Below, piece after piece: positions 1 through 6,798 of a stretch of DNA of 7,340 bases (position 1 is the stretch's first letter; every line of letters begins with the position of its first letter). Position numbers and translations under genes: made by a program. The stretch is from Nitrospirota bacterium (GTDB lineage Bacteria > Nitrospirota > Thermodesulfovibrionia > Thermodesulfovibrionales > Dissulfurispiraceae), in NCBI GenBank assembly GCA_013349595.1, contig DUZI01000090.1:1-7340 (forward strand), given 5' to 3'. A model generated the notes under the pieces. That model was not told the origin of the DNA. It saw only the letters and a list, made by a program, of their open reading frames with translations, and made no database searches.

Positions 1-27
1 TAGATTTTCTTTTAAAATAACCTGCAT
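1..27 (-). CDS. rplI: 50S ribosomal protein L9, N-terminal fragment (runs off the left edge)
   Basis: Reading the minus strand from the ATG at 27-25 gives nine codons, MQVILKENL, before the window ends. This matches the usual opening of ribosomal protein L9 (M-[QK]-V-I-L-x-E-x-[VL]), a 23S rRNA-binding protein of the large subunit. An excellent ribosome binding site, AAGGAGA at 41-35, lies seven bases before the ATG, so the start is well supported even though so little protein is visible. L9 is often preceded by rpsF, ssb and rpsR. Here the DNA upstream is instead a divergent intergenic region shared with glyQ, so this gene would be the first of its transcript. The family assignment rests on nine residues plus the ribosome binding site and could be overturned by the sequence to the left. 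Confidence 0.72.
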
Positions 28-34
28 TAGTCAG

Positions 35-67
35 TCTCCTTCAAAAAATTATTTAAACAAAATTATA
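35..67 (-). promoter_or_regulatory. Probable rplI promoter -10 box and ribosome binding site
   Basis: On the minus strand a perfect TATAAT lies at 67-62, and AAGGAGA lies at 41-35. That would place transcription start near 55 and give a leader of about 28 bases before the ATG at 27. No good -35 hexamer stands at the right distance; the best candidate resembles TTTAAT. The ribosome binding site is strong. The -10 box is only suggestive, because the whole region is A+T-rich. Confidence 0.45.
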
Positions 68-102
68 ACTTAAATAAAAAATAAATTAAAAGATTATTTC
101 TG

Positions 103-320
103 AAACCTTAAAATAGCGCTTAGTAAGGGCTGTTTCAGGATTTTTATAATCGACAGATTTTATTTATAATTTTGATTTATACATTTAAAACAATGCCTTA
201 TGACAAAGCCCCCCCTAGGAACTTTTTTTTATAAGGTGTCGTATAAAAATCCTTCAACAGCCCTTCCTATCTTACTTGCTGATTTTGCTAAGCTTTTTAG
301 TTCTATCACTGATTTTGGGT
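103..320 (-). repeat. Copy A of a ~210-bp structured intergenic repeat (inverted relative to copies B and C)
   Basis: The reverse complement of this stretch matches copies B (6572-6776) and C (6799-7009) nearly throughout, from a CCCAAAATC end at 320-312 to an AGCGCTATTTTAAGG end near 105. Inside it are long imperfect inverted arms at 121-154 and 238-269; each reads TAGKAAGGGCTG, then GGATTTTTATA, then CGAC toward the centre. Within these sits a second inverted pair, CCTTAT at 196-201 and ATAAGG at 231-236, around a loop that holds a run of seven C and one of eight T. The element could fold as one long hairpin. It lies between divergently transcribed rplI and glyQ and stops 12 bases before the glyQ -35 box. 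It encodes no convincing protein. It is probably a MITE-like or REP-like non-autonomous element, and its function is unknown. Confidence 0.9.
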
Positions 321-332
321 CACATCCTTTGT

Positions 333-362
333 TTGACAAAATTAAAGGTCTTTCAGTAGAAT
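333..362 (+). promoter_or_regulatory. Sigma-70-like promoter for glyQS
   Basis: TTGACA at 333-338 is a perfect -35 consensus. TAGAAT at 357-362 differs from TATAAT by one base, and the spacer is 18 bp. Transcription would start near 368-370, only about three to five bases before the glyQ ATG at 373. There is no Shine-Dalgarno sequence in front of that ATG. This is a sequence-based prediction only; an initiation site inside repeat copy A, which also carries TATAAT at 145-150 and 165-170, remains possible. Confidence 0.55.
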
Positions 363-372
363 TCCAAAATCA

Positions 373-1245
373 ATGTTTTTTCAAGATCTCATTTTAAAAC
401 TCCATGAATTTTGGTCAAAAAAGGACTGTCTTCTTTTACAACCTTATGACTTAGAAGTTGGTGCAGGCACTTTTCATAGTGCAACTTTTTTTAGAGTGTT
501 AGGTCCTGAACCTTGGAAGACTGCTTATGTAGAACCATGCAGGCGACCTACTGATGGCAGATATGGCGAAAATCCTAATAGGCTTCAACATTATTATCAA
601 TATCAAGTAATTATAAAACCTTCGCCTCTTGAGAGTCAGAAGTTGTATCTTGAAAGCCTAAGTTATCTCGGTATTGATCCCTTAAGTCATGACATAAGAT
701 TTGTTGAGGATGACTGGGAGTCGCCAACTCTCGGAGCTTGGGGATTGGGATGGGAGGTATGGCTTGATGGAATGGAAATAACACAGTTTACCTATTTTCA
801 ACAAGTTGGTGGTTTTGACCTAATGCCTGTTTCTCTTGAAATAACCTATGGGCTTGAAAGGATTGCTATGTATCTACAAGATATTGACAATGTCTTCGAG
901 CTAAAGTGGAATAAAGATCTCAAATATGGTGATATTCACAAGGTTGAGGAGATAGAATTTTCAAGATTCAACTTCGATGAGGCAAATACAGATTTGCTTT
1001 TTAAAGAATTTGATGCCTTCGAAGCTGAATCATTAAGGCTCAATAAAATTGGGCTTGTCCATCCATCCTATGAATATTGCTTAAAGTGCTCTCATACCTT
1101 TAATCTGCTTGATGCAAGGGGGGTAATATCAGTAACGGAAAGGACAGGATATATTTCAAGGGTGAGATACCTTGCAAAGATCTGTGCAGAGTCCTATCTT
1201 AAACAAAGGGAAGAAATGGGTTTTCCCCTTTTGAAAAATAGATGA
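373..1245 (+). CDS. glyQ: Glycyl-tRNA synthetase alpha subunit
   Basis: This 290-residue protein is the class II catalytic subunit of the bacterial alpha2-beta2 glycyl-tRNA synthetase, which activates glycine with ATP and loads it onto tRNA-Gly in the cytoplasm. The sequence follows the family nearly word for word: LQPYDLEVGAGTFH at 22-35, the motif 2 region LGPEP...RRPTDGRYGENPNR at 43-70, TQFTYFQQVGG at 137-147, and class II motif 3 as YGLERIAMYLQ at 159-169. The C-terminal helical part with FNLLDARG at 243-250 and SVTER at 253-257 is also present. Length is normal, compared with about 300 in E. coli. The ATG at 373 is the only ATG in this frame after the stop at 343 and gives the expected MxFQDLI opening, although no ribosome binding site precedes it. 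The stop overlaps the glyS start (ATGA), so the two subunits are co-translated. There is no T-box-like leader. Confidence 0.98.
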   Translation: MFFQDLILKLHEFWSKKDCLLLQPYDLEVGAGTFHSATFFRVLGPEPWKTAYVEPCRRPTDGRYGENPNRLQHYYQYQVIIKPSPLESQKLYLESLSYLGIDPLSHDIRFVEDDWESPTLGAWGLGWEVWLDGMEITQFTYFQQVGGFDLMPVSLEITYGLERIAMYLQDIDNVFELKWNKDLKYGDIHKVEEIEFSRFNFDEANTDLLFKEFDAFEAESLRLNKIGLVHPSYEYCLKCSHTFNLLDARGVISVTERTGYISRVRYLAKICAESYLKQREEMGFPLLKNR

Positions 1246-3305
1246 TTAATCAAACTTTTCATACATTATTATTTGAGATTGGCACTGAAGAAATACCAGC
1301 CAGATTTATCCCTTTAGGCATTAGCAGACTTAAAGAACTTGCAGAGAGGTTTTTTTCAGAATATCGCTTGGAGTTTAAGTCATTAAATACCTATGGCACA
1401 CCGAGAAGACTCTCAGTTATTGCAGATATTGCTGAAATTCAGAGAGTTTCGGAGAGAGAGGTTTGGGGGCCGCCTGTCCATGTGGCTTTCGACAAAAATG
1501 ACAATTTAACAAGGGCAGGTGAAGTCTTTCTAAAGAACAATAACATCAGTATCAATGAGATATTAAAAAAAGAGAAAAACAAAGGTCTATATATTACAGC
1601 AATAATCAAGGAAGAGGCTAAGCCCATTTTTGATTTGCTCCCAGAGATTTTGAATAAAATAATCCAATCCCTAAATTTCCCGAAATCTATGAGATGGGGT
1701 AATGGTAATTTAAGATTTGTAAGACCAATTCATTGGATTTTATGTATCTACAACAATAAAAAGTTCTCCTTTGAGCTTGAAGGCATCAAGACAAGCAACA
1801 TGACAAGAGGGCATAGATTTCTTGCACCAGCAGCTTTTGAAGTAAAGGATACAAGGACTTATATAAATCTTCTTAGAAATAATTATGTTATAGTTGATAG
1901 AAAAGAGAGGAAGTCTATTATTGTTGAGTCCTCTGAAGCCCTTGCTAAATCAGTAAATTGTATATTTGTCCATGATATGGAGCTACTTGAGCATGTTACT
2001 GATTTAGTAGAATACCCACAAGCAATGTTGGGAACTTTTCCTGAAGAATATTTAGACTTGCCTGAAGAATTACTAATAATAGTAATGAAAGATCACCAAA
2101 AGTATTTTGCTCTAAGAACTAAACAAAATAAACTTTCAAACCATTTTATTGTTGTAAGTAATACAAGAGTTGAGAATAAAGTGACCGTTATAAAGGGTGC
2201 TCAAAAGGTGCTCAAGGCACGTTTCGAAGATGCAAGGTTTTATTATGATGATGACAAAAAGACAACTCTGAAAGACAGAATAGATGGGCTTAAGAAGGTA
2301 GTGTATCATGAAAAACTTGGTTCTTTATATGATAAATCAAAAAGGATAGAAGACATTGCTACTTTTTTGTCAGAAAGACTATGTCCAGAAAATACCCCTC
2401 ATGTCAAGATTACAGCATCTTTATGTAAAGCTGATTTAATTACAGGTATAGTTAGAGAATTTCCTGAACTTCAAGGTGTGATGGGTAGTTACTATGCAAG
2501 ACATGAAGCATATAATTCAGAAATAGTTTCTGCCTTAAAAGAGCAATATCTACCTCGCAACGCAAATGATTTGTTACCGCAGAATGAGACTGCGCGTATG
2601 ATAAGTATGGCAGATAAGACTGATAATTTAGTATCTTTCTTTTCTATCGGAGAGATACCTAGCAGCACAGAAGACCCCTTTGGACTTAGAAGAAATTGCT
2701 ATGCAATAGCGCAAATTCTTATTGCTGGTAAATATAAAATTAGTGCTTATGAACTCTTCAATTATGCACTGACTAATTGTCATAATAAACAGCAGGTTCT
2801 TGCAGAACTTTTGAGATTTTTTGAACAAAGAATTGAATTTTACATGCAAAACGCAGGCTATCCACAAGACATAATAAATAGCCTATTATTTTATTCAACA
2901 AAAATCCCTCTATATAGTTTAATAATTAGGGCAGAGGCACTAAAGACATTCAGGGACAAAGCTTACTACAACAGTCTTTTGTTGGGGCTGAAGAGAGTTT
3001 ATAATATTGCTCCGAAGTCTGATTTCAAGCCATTAATTAATAATTCACTTTTTTTTGAGACAGAAGAAAGAATCCTTTACGATAATTATAGTCAATTACA
3101 AAAAGAGATAGAAGGGCTAGTAAATGATGAAAGATTCATTGATGCAATAGATAGGATTGCATCCTTAGAGACTTCTATCAATGATTTTTTTGATAAGGTG
3201 CTTGTAATGGATAAAAGAGATGAGATAAGACATAACAGACTTTCAATGCTTTTTAATATCAAAAAAATGACGCTTCAAATTGCAGATTTTTCAAAATTAT
3301 TTTAA
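1242..3305 (+). CDS. glyS: Glycyl-tRNA synthetase beta subunit
   Basis: This 687-residue protein is the tRNA-recognising partner of GlyQ and is close to the roughly 690 residues usual for the family. Visible family landmarks in order are: LLFEIGTEEIPARF at 9-22; YGTPRRL at 51-57; MRWGNGNLRFVRPIHW at 150-165; TRGHRFLAP at 188-196; the LPEELLIIVMKDHQKYF block at 273-289; ARFYYDDD at 331-338; KLGSLYDK at 358-365; and KADLITGIVREFPELQGVMG at 396-415. The HD-like region ends with ADKTDNLVSFFSIGEIP...DPFGLRR at 457-484. The C-terminal DALR-type anticodon-binding domain closes with FFDKVLVM at 649-656, R663/NRL at 665-667 and ADFSKLF at 681-687. The ATG sits inside the glyQ stop (ATGA) and has no strong ribosome binding site, which points to translational coupling. 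The gene ends tail to tail with clpA, and their stop codons overlap. No truncation or frameshift is visible. Confidence 0.98.
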   Translation: MINQTFHTLLFEIGTEEIPARFIPLGISRLKELAERFFSEYRLEFKSLNTYGTPRRLSVIADIAEIQRVSEREVWGPPVHVAFDKNDNLTRAGEVFLKNNNISINEILKKEKNKGLYITAIIKEEAKPIFDLLPEILNKIIQSLNFPKSMRWGNGNLRFVRPIHWILCIYNNKKFSFELEGIKTSNMTRGHRFLAPAAFEVKDTRTYINLLRNNYVIVDRKERKSIIVESSEALAKSVNCIFVHDMELLEHVTDLVEYPQAMLGTFPEEYLDLPEELLIIVMKDHQKYFALRTKQNKLSNHFIVVSNTRVENKVTVIKGAQKVLKARFEDARFYYDDDKKTTLKDRIDGLKKVVYHEKLGSLYDKSKRIEDIATFLSERLCPENTPHVKITASLCKADLITGIVREFPELQGVMGSYYARHEAYNSEIVSALKEQYLPRNANDLLPQNETARMISMADKTDNLVSFFSIGEIPSSTEDPFGLRRNCYAIAQILIAGKYKISAYELFNYALTNCHNKQQVLAELLRFFEQRIEFYMQNAGYPQDIINSLLFYSTKIPLYSLIIRAEALKTFRDKAYYNSLLLGLKRVYNIAPKSDFKPLINNSLFFETEERILYDNYSQLQKEIEGLVNDERFIDAIDRIASLETSINDFFDKVLVMDKRDEIRHNRLSMLFNIKKMTLQIADFSKLF

Positions 3306-5536
3306 TAACCATACGAAAACTCACCGTTCTTTACAGATACTATGAATTGTCCGCCCTTTGCAAGAGAACCAAATAATATCTCTTGTGAAAGTTTCTCTGT
3401 AATAGTCTCCTGTATTAGTCTTGATAAGGGTCTTGCACCATAGACAGGATCGAAGCCCTTGTCAGCAAGAAGATTCCTTGCTTCCTCGGTGACTAAAATT
3501 GTAATCTTTTTTTCAACTACCTTTTCCCTAATCTCGTTGATAAACTTGTCAACTATTGATAGCATGATTTCCTTACTAAGAGGAGAAAAATGGATGATTG
3601 CATCTAAACGATTTCTAAACTCAGGTGTAAATATTTTTCTTATTGCTTCATCTGACTTTGATAAGGAATCTTTCGACCTATCACCAAAACCTAACATTCC
3701 CTTTGCGCTTTCTGCAGTGCCAGCATTGGATGTCATAATGATAATGACATTTTTAAAATCAGCTTTTTTACCATTATTATCAGTAAGGGTGCCATAATCC
3801 ATGATTTGAAGCAATATATTAAAAATGTCGTAGTGAGCCTTTTCTATTTCATCAAGCAATAGTACTGCATGAGGAGTTTTCCTAATAGCTTCTGTAAGTA
3901 ATCCACCCTGATCAAAACCTATGTAGCCAGGGGGGGCACCAATGAGCCTTGAGACAGTGTGTCTTTCCATATATTCACTCATGTCAAAACGGATAAACTT
4001 GATACCTAATGTCGCTGCAAGTTGTTTACATAATTCAGTCTTACCAACCCCTGTAGGACCAGTGAAAAGGAAAGAACCTATAGGTTTATCTCCTTGAGTC
4101 AGTCCAGCCATTGCCCTAAATATACATTTAACAAGGGCAGATATTGCCTGAGGTTGACCAAAAACCTTTTTGTTTAAATCTGACTCAAGGGAGCAAAGTC
4201 TTTTACTATCAGAACTGCTGATTTGTCTTGAAGGTATTTTGGCAATAGAGGCAACTATCTTTTCAATATCTTTGGCTCTAATGATATTTGATGACCTCTT
4301 TTCTTTGTAAAGCTTATACACAGCTCCTGCTTCGTCAATAACATCTATAGCTTTATCTGGAAGGTGTCTGTCATTTATATATTTTGCAGATAATTCAGCA
4401 GATTTCTTGATTGCTTCAGAGGTGTAAGTAACACCATGAAAGTCTTCATAGTATTTTTTTATCCCTTCAATTATCTCAATTGTCTCAGTTACAGAAGGTT
4501 CTTGAATATCAAGTCGTTGAAATCTCCTTGATAATGCCCTGTCTTTATCAAAATGATTTCTAAATTCTTCATAAGTAGTTGCACCGATACATCTAATCTT
4601 TCCTTCCATCAACACAGGCTTAAGGATATTTGAGGCATCAAGTGTACCACTACTTGATGCACCTGCACCTACGATAGTATGTATTTCATCAATAAATAAA
4701 AGAGGATTTTTTAGTTCTGTCAGTTTTTTTATAGTTTCTTTGAGTCGAGCCTCAAAATCTCCTCTATATTTAGTTCCTGCAAGTAGTGCCCCCATATCAA
4801 GTGAATAAATATCAACATTTTTTAGGGTTGAAGGTACATCACCTTGATAGATTTTCAGGGCAAGACCTTCTACTATTGCAGTCTTTCCAACACCTGGCTC
4901 ACCAGTAAGGATGATGTTGTTTTTTCTTCTCCTTGATAATACTTGGATCATCCTCTCAATTTCTGCCTTTCTCCTAATAAGAGGGTCAATCTCGCCCTTT
5001 GAAGCTTTTTGGATTAGATTAACAGTGAAGAAATCAAGTACATTTCTATTTTGTTTGCCACCCTTGCCTTCTCTTTGCTGTTCATAAAAGTTGCTATCGC
5101 TATCAATCTTTGAAATGTTATGAGAGATATAATTAAGTATATCAAGCCTAGTGATGCCTTCGCTTTCTAATACATATCTTGCGTAGGAATCCTCTTCAAG
5201 AAAAATTGATACAAGTATATCTCCTGCATCAGCCTCAGTCTTACTTGAAGTCTTAACATGATTGATTGCTTTTTGTAAGACTCTTTGAAAGCCTAAGGTA
5301 ATCTTTGGGAAGCTGTCAATTTGATTAGTAGTTCTTTTTATATTTATTTCAATAAACTCATTAAGTCGTGTCTTCATCCTTTCAATATTTCCACCACAAT
5401 TTACAATGATTTCTTTTCCTCTTTCATTGTGTAATAGAGAAAGCAAGAGGTGCTCAATAGTTAGATATTCTCTTCTCTCTTTTTGAGCTGTTTTAATAGT
5501 TGCTTCAATTATTAATTCAAGGTCTTTGTTTATCAT
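3302..5536 (-). CDS. clpA: ATP-dependent Clp protease ATP-binding subunit ClpA
   Basis: This 744-residue AAA+ unfoldase would thread substrates into the ClpP peptidase in the cytoplasm. In order: a Clp N-terminal double-repeat domain (about 1-140, the ClpS docking site); AAA-1 with Walker A GEPGVGKT at 212-219, pore loop KYRG at 256-259, Walker B LLFIDE at 279-284 and arginine-finger region RALSRRF at 333-339; then AAA-2 with Walker A GPTGVGKT at 493-500, pore loop GYIGFDQGG at 537-545 and Walker B VLLLDEIEKAH at 558-568. An LGF tripeptide at 615-617 stands where the ClpP-binding loop is expected. The C-terminal D2-small domain has YGARPLSRLIQ at 699-709. No ClpB/ClpC-type middle domain interrupts AAA-1, so ClpA fits best. 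The ATG at 5536 was chosen over one six codons upstream because it overlaps the clpS stop (ATGA), has GGAG five bases before it, and gives the usual MINKDLE opening. clpP is not in the window. Confidence 0.97.
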   Translation of the reverse strand: MINKDLELIIEATIKTAQKERREYLTIEHLLLSLLHNERGKEIIVNCGGNIERMKTRLNEFIEINIKRTTNQIDSFPKITLGFQRVLQKAINHVKTSSKTEADAGDILVSIFLEEDSYARYVLESEGITRLDILNYISHNISKIDSDSNFYEQQREGKGGKQNRNVLDFFTVNLIQKASKGEIDPLIRRKAEIERMIQVLSRRRKNNIILTGEPGVGKTAIVEGLALKIYQGDVPSTLKNVDIYSLDMGALLAGTKYRGDFEARLKETIKKLTELKNPLLFIDEIHTIVGAGASSSGTLDASNILKPVLMEGKIRCIGATTYEEFRNHFDKDRALSRRFQRLDIQEPSVTETIEIIEGIKKYYEDFHGVTYTSEAIKKSAELSAKYINDRHLPDKAIDVIDEAGAVYKLYKEKRSSNIIRAKDIEKIVASIAKIPSRQISSSDSKRLCSLESDLNKKVFGQPQAISALVKCIFRAMAGLTQGDKPIGSFLFTGPTGVGKTELCKQLAATLGIKFIRFDMSEYMERHTVSRLIGAPPGYIGFDQGGLLTEAIRKTPHAVLLLDEIEKAHYDIFNILLQIMDYGTLTDNNGKKADFKNVIIIMTSNAGTAESAKGMLGFGDRSKDSLSKSDEAIRKIFTPEFRNRLDAIIHFSPLSKEIMLSIVDKFINEIREKVVEKKITILVTEEARNLLADKGFDPVYGARPLSRLIQETITEKLSQEILFGSLAKGGQFIVSVKNGEFSYGY

Positions 5537-5847
5537 TCTGGCTCCATAGTGCATCTAAGAGGGAATTTATTTGCTTTTGCAATTTCATGAACCTCTTTGA
5601 CTTTAGTTTCAGAAATTTCTCTTGTGTATATGCCAGCAACACCACTTCCTTTTTTATGGACATTTAACATAATAGAAGTTGCCTCAAGATTACTTTTATC
5701 AAAGATTGTTTCTAAAATGAATACTACAAAGTCCATAGGAGTGTAATCATCATTAAGAAGAATGACTCTGTATAATCTTGGCTTTTTAATCTCTTCAATA
5801 ATTTCATCTTCAAAGGAAAAACCTATGTCTGTAAACTCTTTTGACAT
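5533..5847 (-). CDS. clpS: ATP-dependent Clp protease adaptor ClpS
   Basis: This 104-residue adaptor binds proteins with bulky hydrophobic N-terminal residues (the N-end rule) and delivers them to the ClpA N-domain. The pocket-forming motif is intact as NDDYTPMDFVV at 32-42, followed by MLNVH at 60-64 with the conserved histidine at 64. The family C-terminal block ETKVxxV at 80-86 and PLRCTMEPE at 96-104 is also present. Valine at 41 occupies the specificity-gate position of classical bacterial ClpS. The disordered, acidic N-terminal extension (about 1-22) needed for delivery is present. The ATG at 5847 gives the normal length; longer readings run back through the upstream gene. GGGAGG at 5864-5859 lies 11 bases before the start, slightly far. 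The last four codons contain the ribosome binding site of clpA, and the stop overlaps the clpA start. Confidence 0.96.
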   Translation of the reverse strand: MSKEFTDIGFSFEDEIIEEIKKPRLYRVILLNDDYTPMDFVVFILETIFDKSNLEATSIMLNVHKKGSGVAGIYTREISETKVKEVHEIAKANKFPLRCTMEPE

Positions 5848-5863
5848 TGTGATAATATCCTCC

Positions 5864-6067
5864 CTATTTACAACTGCTACATGACCCCGATGAACAAGAA
5901 GAACAGCTTGATGAAGTTTGTTTCTCGACACCACTCATTCCAAAAAGTGAGAATTTCTTTATTATATCTTCAGTATCACACTTAGGGCATTTCACAACCG
6001 TATTAGAAAAAACTAATTTCTCAAATTCTTCACTACATTTAGAACATTTATATTCAAATATTGGCAT
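5864..6067 (-). CDS. FmdB-family small zinc ribbon protein
   Basis: This 67-residue protein begins MPIFEYKCSKCSEEFE and carries two CxxC knuckles, C8/C11 and C27/C30, the four-cysteine zinc ribbon typical of the FmdB/regulatory zinc-ribbon family. The family name comes from a putative regulator near a formamidase gene; the molecular role of most members is not known. A low-complexity tail of Ser, Gly and Cys (52-66) follows, with cysteines at 55, 58, 63 and 66 spaced C-x2-C-x4-C-x2-C. The start is certain: AGGAGG lies five bases before the ATG. That ribosome binding site overlaps the gspG stop codon, and this gene's own TAG stop runs into the GGGAGG used by clpS. Co-expression with clpS and clpA is likely; a functional link to them is inference from position only. 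Confidence 0.88.
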   Translation of the reverse strand: MPIFEYKCSKCSEEFEKLVFSNTVVKCPKCDTEDIIKKFSLFGMSGVEKQTSSSCSSCSSGSCSSCK

Positions 6068-6076
6068 ATTTCCCTC

Positions 6077-6508
6077 CTATTGCCAACTTGACACATCGGC
6101 ATCTTCGTCATCACCGCCGGGTTTTCCATCTCTACCGTAAGAGTACAAATCATAGTCTCCATGAGTGCCAGGATATTGATAAATATAGGCTTTCCCCCAA
6201 GGGTCAAGGGGCAATCCTTTTTTTAGATAAGGACCTTGCCATTTCTCTACACCAGGATTTGTTACCAGTGAATTTAAACCTTGTTCATTGGTAGGATATG
6301 AGCCTGTATCAAGTCTATAATGATCTAATGCCTGACCTATCAGTTCAATCTGTGCTTTCGCAGCAGCCTGTTTGCCCTTTCCAAGCTTAGGAAAGAGACG
6401 CGGGGCAACAAGTGCAGCAAGTAATCCGATAATAACCATTACTACAAGTAATTCAACTAGCGTAAAACCAGCCTTTGATTTAAGATTCATTTTCAAAGAA
6501 AAAAACAT
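6077..6508 (-). CDS. gspG: Type II secretion-type major pseudopilin GspG
   Basis: This 143-residue prepilin-like protein has a short basic leader (1-14) ending KAG, then F15-T-L-V-E19-LLVVMVIIGLLAALVAP, the classic class III signal with cleavage between G14 and F15 and glutamate at +5. Residues 15-36 form the hydrophobic membrane and assembly helix. The globular part shows GspG hallmarks: DTGSYPTNEQGL at 67-78, PYLKKGLPLDPWG at 93-105, and YDLYSYGRDGKPGGDDEDAD at 119-138, the Asp/Gly-rich loop where GspG proteins bind calcium, ending in SSW. The mature length, about 129 residues, is normal. It would be processed by a prepilin peptidase and polymerise in the inner membrane. The first ATG was chosen because GGAGG at 6523-6519 lies ten bases before it; an internal ATG at codon 7 lacks one. 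No other secretion gene is in the window. It leads a four-gene minus-strand cluster. Confidence 0.94.
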   Translation of the reverse strand: MFFSLKMNLKSKAGFTLVELLVVMVIIGLLAALVAPRLFPKLGKGKQAAAKAQIELIGQALDHYRLDTGSYPTNEQGLNSLVTNPGVEKWQGPYLKKGLPLDPWGKAYIYQYPGTHGDYDLYSYGRDGKPGGDDEDADVSSWQ

Positions 6509-6518
6509 TCTAAAGAAA

Positions 6519-6548
6519 CCTCCGTTTGGTGTAGTCCATTATATTATA
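6519..6548 (-). promoter_or_regulatory. Probable promoter -10 region and ribosome binding site of the gspG-fmdB-clpS-clpA cluster
   Basis: On the minus strand two TATAAT hexamers overlap by one base, at 6548-6543 and 6543-6538. GGAGG stands at 6523-6519, ten bases before the gspG ATG. Transcription from the nearer box would start around 6531. The -35 position for either box falls in an A/T run at the edge of repeat copy B and shows no TTGACA-like hexamer. The -10 element is convincing and the -35 is not. No other promoter-sized gap occurs in the four-gene cluster. Confidence 0.55.
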
Positions 6549-6571
6549 AAACATATATGGTAAGATTTTTT

Positions 6572-6776
6572 ACCCAAAATCGGCGATAGAACTAAAAAGC
6601 TTAGTAAAATCAGCAAGTAAGATAGTAAGGGCTGGTGTGGAATTTTTATACGACACCTTATAAAAAAAGCACCTTGGGCTTTGTCATAAGGCATTGTTTT
6701 AAAAGTATAAATCAAAATTATAAATAAAATTTGTCGATTATAAAAATCCTGAAACAGCCCTTCCTAAGCGCTATTT
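6572..6776 (+). repeat. Copy B of the ~210-bp structured intergenic repeat
   Basis: This copy runs from ACCCAAAATCGG to AGCGCTATTTTT and matches copy C in the same orientation and copy A in reverse complement. Its inverted arms lie at 6623-6654 and 6733-6766. The inner arms are CCTTAT at 6656-6661 and ATAAGG at 6686-6691. The left arm is the most diverged of the three copies (GGTGTGGA where the others have TGAAGG), which weakens pairing there. Its left end lies 64 bases upstream of the gspG ATG, directly against the probable promoter. Confidence 0.92.
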
Positions 6777-6798
6777 TTGGTGTTATTTAACAATATCT

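Noticed and set aside
103..372. T-box or glycine riboswitch upstream of glyQ
   Set aside because: The structured sequence is shared with copies B and C next to unrelated genes, no T-box motif is visible, and the best promoter lies downstream of it.
200..397. A 65-codon plus-strand open frame crossing repeat copy A into glyQ
   Set aside because: Most of it is translated repeat sequence; it overlaps the well-supported glyQ start and has no ribosome binding site.
1439..1627. Antisense open frame inside glyS
   Set aside because: It is the shadow of a fully conserved gene, without a ribosome binding site or recognisable protein. The same holds for 2628-2867 in glyS and 3459-3797 in clpA.
3290..3320. 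Bidirectional terminator at the glyS/clpA junction
   Set aside because: There is no GC-rich inverted repeat followed by a T run; the stops overlap and only A/T runs are present.
3302..5536. ClpB or ClpC instead of ClpA
   Set aside because: No coiled-coil middle domain is inserted in AAA-1, a ClpP-loop tripeptide is present, and clpS lies directly upstream.
5537..5554. Longer clpA reading starting at 5554
   Set aside because: The six extra codons lie within the clpS coding end; the ATGA overlap and GGAG spacing support 5536.
5848..5934. Longer clpS reading starting at 5934
   Set aside because: The extra 29 residues overlap the zinc-ribbon gene, and the family length and the site GGGAGG favour the ATG at 5847.
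6013..6563. Alternative frames over gspG and fmdB on both strands (6013-6207, 6061-6294, 6372-6563)
   Set aside because: They overlap genes with clear family motifs and ribosome binding sites and show no protein signature of their own.
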